Assembly: GCA_003978465.1 (NCBI GenBank)
Contig: QNZS01000049.1
Coordinates: 1 to 56,378, forward strand
DNA length: 56,378 nt
Source: Sulfurimonas sp.
Lineage (GTDB): Bacteria; Campylobacterota; Campylobacteria; Campylobacterales; Sulfurimonadaceae
Direction: 5' to 3'
Within the stretch, counting starts at the first letter, position 1, and the number at the start of each line of letters is the position of its first letter. This document shows positions 54,073 through 56,378 of this stretch, in pieces. The translations under genes and the position numbers were made by a program. The notes under the pieces are model-generated. The model saw only the letters and a program-made list of their open reading frames with translations. It searched no databases and was not told the origin of the DNA.

Positions 54073-54492
54073 ATGAAAGTTTTTATACGGATTTTGATTA
54101 CTTTTTTATTACTTTTTAGGACACTTGAATCTGCTGAGTTTGCCGAGATGTATGAAATATCTGTAAAAAAGGATGAATCAACAAAATTTCTTGTAAAATA
54201 TAATAATTATATAAGAGAATTTAAATTTCGTTGGACACTTTATGTTAACGATGGTTTGGTAATATTCCACTCTTACGATAATAAACTTGGACAGAGTTTA
54301 CTTTATCTAAATACAACAAATCAAAATTTTAAGGTTTTTCTAAAACAACAAAATAGTGCCTCTTATGAGGCACCTTATCTTTTAGTGAAATTTAAAGAGT
54401 TTGATTTTGAGAAAAATAGAGCAAAATTTGAAGTTTTTTTATCTGATAAAAAATCGCAAATAAAACTAGAAAAAATTAAGAAGAAGAGCTAA
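54073..54492 (+). CDS. Secreted hypothetical protein, 139 aa
   Basis: Not recognised. Signal peptide (MKVFIRILITFLLLFRTLESA), then a small beta-rich basic protein (FKFRWTLYVNDGLVIFHSYDN...LLYLNTTNQNFKVFLKQQN) with Lys-rich tail. Lies between argB and the prenyl synthase, overlapping the latter by one base; similarly placed genes are conserved in relatives as far as I recall. Likely periplasmic. Confidence 0.6.
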   Translation: MKVFIRILITFLLLFRTLESAEFAEMYEISVKKDESTKFLVKYNNYIREFKFRWTLYVNDGLVIFHSYDNKLGQSLLYLNTTNQNFKVFLKQQNSASYEAPYLLVKFKEFDFEKNRAKFEVFLSDKKSQIKLEKIKKKS

Positions 54493-55379
54493 TGCAAAGA
54501 GTAGAAATAGAGATAGCTAGACTAATAAAAGAGATAGACTATGATGAAGTAACAGAACTTTTTAGTTCTCTTAGTGGGGGTAAACGCCTACGTGCAAAAC
54601 TTATTTTAAAAATTGCACCTGAGCATAAAGATGCTCCCCTGTTAGCCGCGATAGTTGAATTGATTCACGGAGCATCTCTACTTCATGATGATGTGATAGA
54701 TGATGCGATGACACGTAGAGGTGTAACTTCTGTAAATGCAAGTAATGGCAGTAAAGTTGCTGTAATGCTTGGTGATATTTTATACTCAAAAGCTTTTACT
54801 GAACTAATTTCATTTGACAAAGATATTGCTCAAACTATTGCAGCTTCTGTTACAGCACTCTCAAAAGGTGAGATGATGGATGTGAAGATGGCAGAAAATT
54901 TCAACTCAGATGAATCACTTTATCTTGATATGCTCTATCTTAAAACAGCAACACTTATCGAAGCTGCAGCTAAAGCAAGTGCTCTTTTAGTTGGTAAGGA
55001 TGCTGAAAAACATGCACTTTATGGGCGGAACTTAGGTCTTTCTTTTCAGATAATTGATGATATCTTGGATATTACAGAGAGTGAGAAAGTTCTTGGAAAG
55101 CCAGTGATGAATGACTATGTAGAGGGAAAATGTACTCTGCCTTATATCTATCTTTATGAAGCATTAAATGCAGTTGATAAAGAGCGCTTAGTCTCTTCTC
55201 ATACAAAAGAGATAAGTAAAAATGAAACACTCTGGATACAAGAAAAAATGCAAGAACATACAACTATAGAGAAGTCGTTTCAATTAGCTCAAAACCTTTC
55301 AAATGAAGCACAAATTGCTATGAGTGGAGATATAGAGCTTGTGGGTATCTTAGAAACTATGATAAGAAGAACTTTTTAA
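54492..55379 (+). CDS. Polyprenyl diphosphate synthase (trans, long-chain)
   Basis: Builds the isoprenoid tail of menaquinone from IPP units. 295 residues. First Asp-rich motif LLHDDVIDDAMTRRG (65-79), second QIIDDILDITE (186-196), GGKRLRAKL near 30 and KTATLIEAAAKAS near 153. HemA follows with a one-base overlap. Chain length cannot be told from sequence by eye; octaprenyl or similar is likely given menaquinone-6 use in this phylum. Confidence 0.93.
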   Translation: MQRVEIEIARLIKEIDYDEVTELFSSLSGGKRLRAKLILKIAPEHKDAPLLAAIVELIHGASLLHDDVIDDAMTRRGVTSVNASNGSKVAVMLGDILYSKAFTELISFDKDIAQTIAASVTALSKGEMMDVKMAENFNSDESLYLDMLYLKTATLIEAAAKASALLVGKDAEKHALYGRNLGLSFQIIDDILDITESEKVLGKPVMNDYVEGKCTLPYIYLYEALNAVDKERLVSSHTKEISKNETLWIQEKMQEHTTIEKSFQLAQNLSNEAQIAMSGDIELVGILETMIRRTF

Positions 55380-56378
55380 TGCATTACTTAAACATAAGCT
55401 TTTCACATAAAAATTCAACACTAGAAATAAGAGAAAAACTCTCATTCTCTAATAATGAATATAAACGAGCATGTTTAACAAAGATACTTGCTTCTGATGC
55501 AATATCTGAGCTAATACTTATCTCAACTTGTAATAGAATGGAAGTTTTTTGTAATTGTAGTGATATCCCAAAAGCCACTATGCATATACTTGAGACATTA
55601 CAGTTACATTCAGGAATAAGTATAGAAGAGCTTGAAGGTCGTGCTGATATTTTTGATGATAGTTCTGCTATTCATCATCTTTTTAGTGTAGCTACATCTC
55701 TAGACTCTATGGTTGTTGGTGAGACTCAAATTGCAGGGCAACTTAAAGATGCTTTTCGTTTTGCTTACGATAATAAATTTTGTGGTAAAAAACTTGCTCG
55801 TGCTATGAAGTGTGCATTTAAGTGTGCTGCAAAAGTACGTAATGCAACTGATATTTCCTCAAAACCTGTCTCTATGGCAAGTGTAGCAGTAAATAAACTG
55901 AAATCTTTACTCGATGATATATCATCAAAAAAAGCGCTTATTATTGGTACTGGTGAAATGAGCGAGATAACAGCAAAACACTTGGTCAGTGCTGGTGTAG
56001 ATGTTTATATTATGAACCGCACAAAACATAAAGCAGAGGCTTTAGCAAAAGAGTGTGCTATTAAAGTTATAGACTTTAGTGAATTACCACATGCAATAAA
56101 TGAGTTTGAGATACTTTATACTGCAACATCTGCCTCAGAACCCATAATCACCGATGAGATTATAGAATCAAGAGATTTCGATAGATATTGGTTTGATTTA
56201 GCTTTACCTCGCGATATAAATTATAATAAGGGTGAGCGAATTCATCTTTTTGTGATTGATGACCTTAAAACGATAGTAGATGAAAATGTTGCATCTAGAG
56301 AGATAGCATCTCGTGCAGCACATGGAATCATCGGTCGAGCAATTGTAGAGTTTTTTGAGTGGGCTAATACACAGGATT
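55379..56378 (+). CDS. hemA: Glutamyl-tRNA reductase, 3' end outside window
   Basis: First step of tetrapyrrole synthesis from Glu-tRNA. ATG overlaps the previous stop (TAATG). MHYLNISFSHKNSTLEIREK opens the catalytic domain; LISTCNRMEVF (about 43-53) holds the catalytic Cys. SLDSMVVGETQIAGQLKDAF, the NADP-binding LIIGTGEMSEITAKHL and MNRTKHKAEAL follow. The frame is open to the window end (about 333 of 430 codons). Confidence 0.97.
   Translation, partial: MHYLNISFSHKNSTLEIREKLSFSNNEYKRACLTKILASDAISELILISTCNRMEVFCNCSDIPKATMHILETLQLHSGISIEELEGRADIFDDSSAIHHLFSVATSLDSMVVGETQIAGQLKDAFRFAYDNKFCGKKLARAMKCAFKCAAKVRNATDISSKPVSMASVAVNKLKSLLDDISSKKALIIGTGEMSEITAKHLVSAGVDVYIMNRTKHKAEALAKECAIKVIDFSELPHAINEFEILYTATSASEPIITDEIIESRDFDRYWFDLALPRDINYNKGERIHLFVIDDLKTIVDENVASREIASRAAHGIIGRAIVEFFEWANTQD

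Overview
The window is an AT-rich chromosomal segment of a chemolithotrophic member of the Campylobacterota (former Epsilonproteobacteria), most like Sulfurimonas or a close relative. This is inferred from gene content and wording: a hydABCDE-type NiFe hydrogenase locus with its own maturation set, actP/acs acetate genes, QueH, a DUF455 ferritin-like protein, short overlapping genes joined by TAATG or ATGA, and TATAAT -10 boxes with little sign of -35 boxes. No species call can be made without a search.

Layout. (1) 1-8.4 kb, minus strand: 5' part of carB, a MipA/OmpV-like outer-membrane protein, the cell-shape genes mreB-mreC, clpX, the lipid genes fabZ-lpxA, queH and a cyclophilin. (2) 8.4-9.25 kb: 0.85 kb of decayed coding-like sequence with a 16-bp inverted repeat. 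(3) 9.25-14.5 kb, plus strand: DUF485 protein, ActP-type acetate symporter, acetyl-CoA synthetase, a broken Ig-like gene, pyrF and tRNA-Ser(GCU). (4) 14.6-23.4 kb: an accessory island directly 3' of the tRNA. It holds a probable integrase remnant, a D-lactate dehydrogenase (Dld), unknown small genes, a RAYT-type transposase remnant, a three-gene cassette (MoxR AAA ATPase, ankyrin protein, DUF2201/vWA protein), a nested palindrome with a G9 tract, a Sel1-repeat remnant and small orphan genes. (5) 23.4-43.4 kb: a NiFe hydrogenase locus: hydA-hydB-hydC (small subunit, large subunit, cytochrome b), hydD (protease-like), hydE (HypF-like paralogue), hypF, a nickel permease, hypB-C-D-E, hypX and hypA, plus accessory proteins, a decayed IS1595-like transposase and a second maturation-protease gene followed by a 49-codon membrane-protein gene. 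(6) 43.4-56.4 kb: housekeeping genes on both strands: ribF, truD, a cation efflux gene, cmoB, a hotdog protein, a methyltransferase, an MBL hydrolase, a DUF455 protein, a cytochrome c, nadE, a DegT aminotransferase, lpxK, argB, a polyprenyl diphosphate synthase and the 5' part of hemA.

How they work together. The locus at 23.4-43.4 kb encodes nearly everything for one membrane-bound periplasmic H2-uptake enzyme. HydAB is exported by Tat and docked to quinone through HydC. Nickel enters by the permease and is handled by HypA/HypB. The Fe(CN)2CO centre is built by HypC/D/E/F, with HypX supplying CO from a formyl group, a route associated with assembly in the presence of O2. A HyaD-type protease trims HydB after the last His.

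Most interesting points: (a) HydA has Asn at the second proximal-cluster Cys (CAGN instead of CTGC); (b) the MoxR-ankyrin-DUF2201/vWA cassette sits in a tRNA-Ser island, and its metallopeptidase-like motif is HSAGH rather than HExxH; (c) two HyaD-like proteases each deviate at a different metal ligand; (d) a 49-aa repeat-containing membrane protein lies beside a maturation protease; (e) a triple TTGTAACAA array precedes hydA. Everything here was read by eye; no database search was possible.
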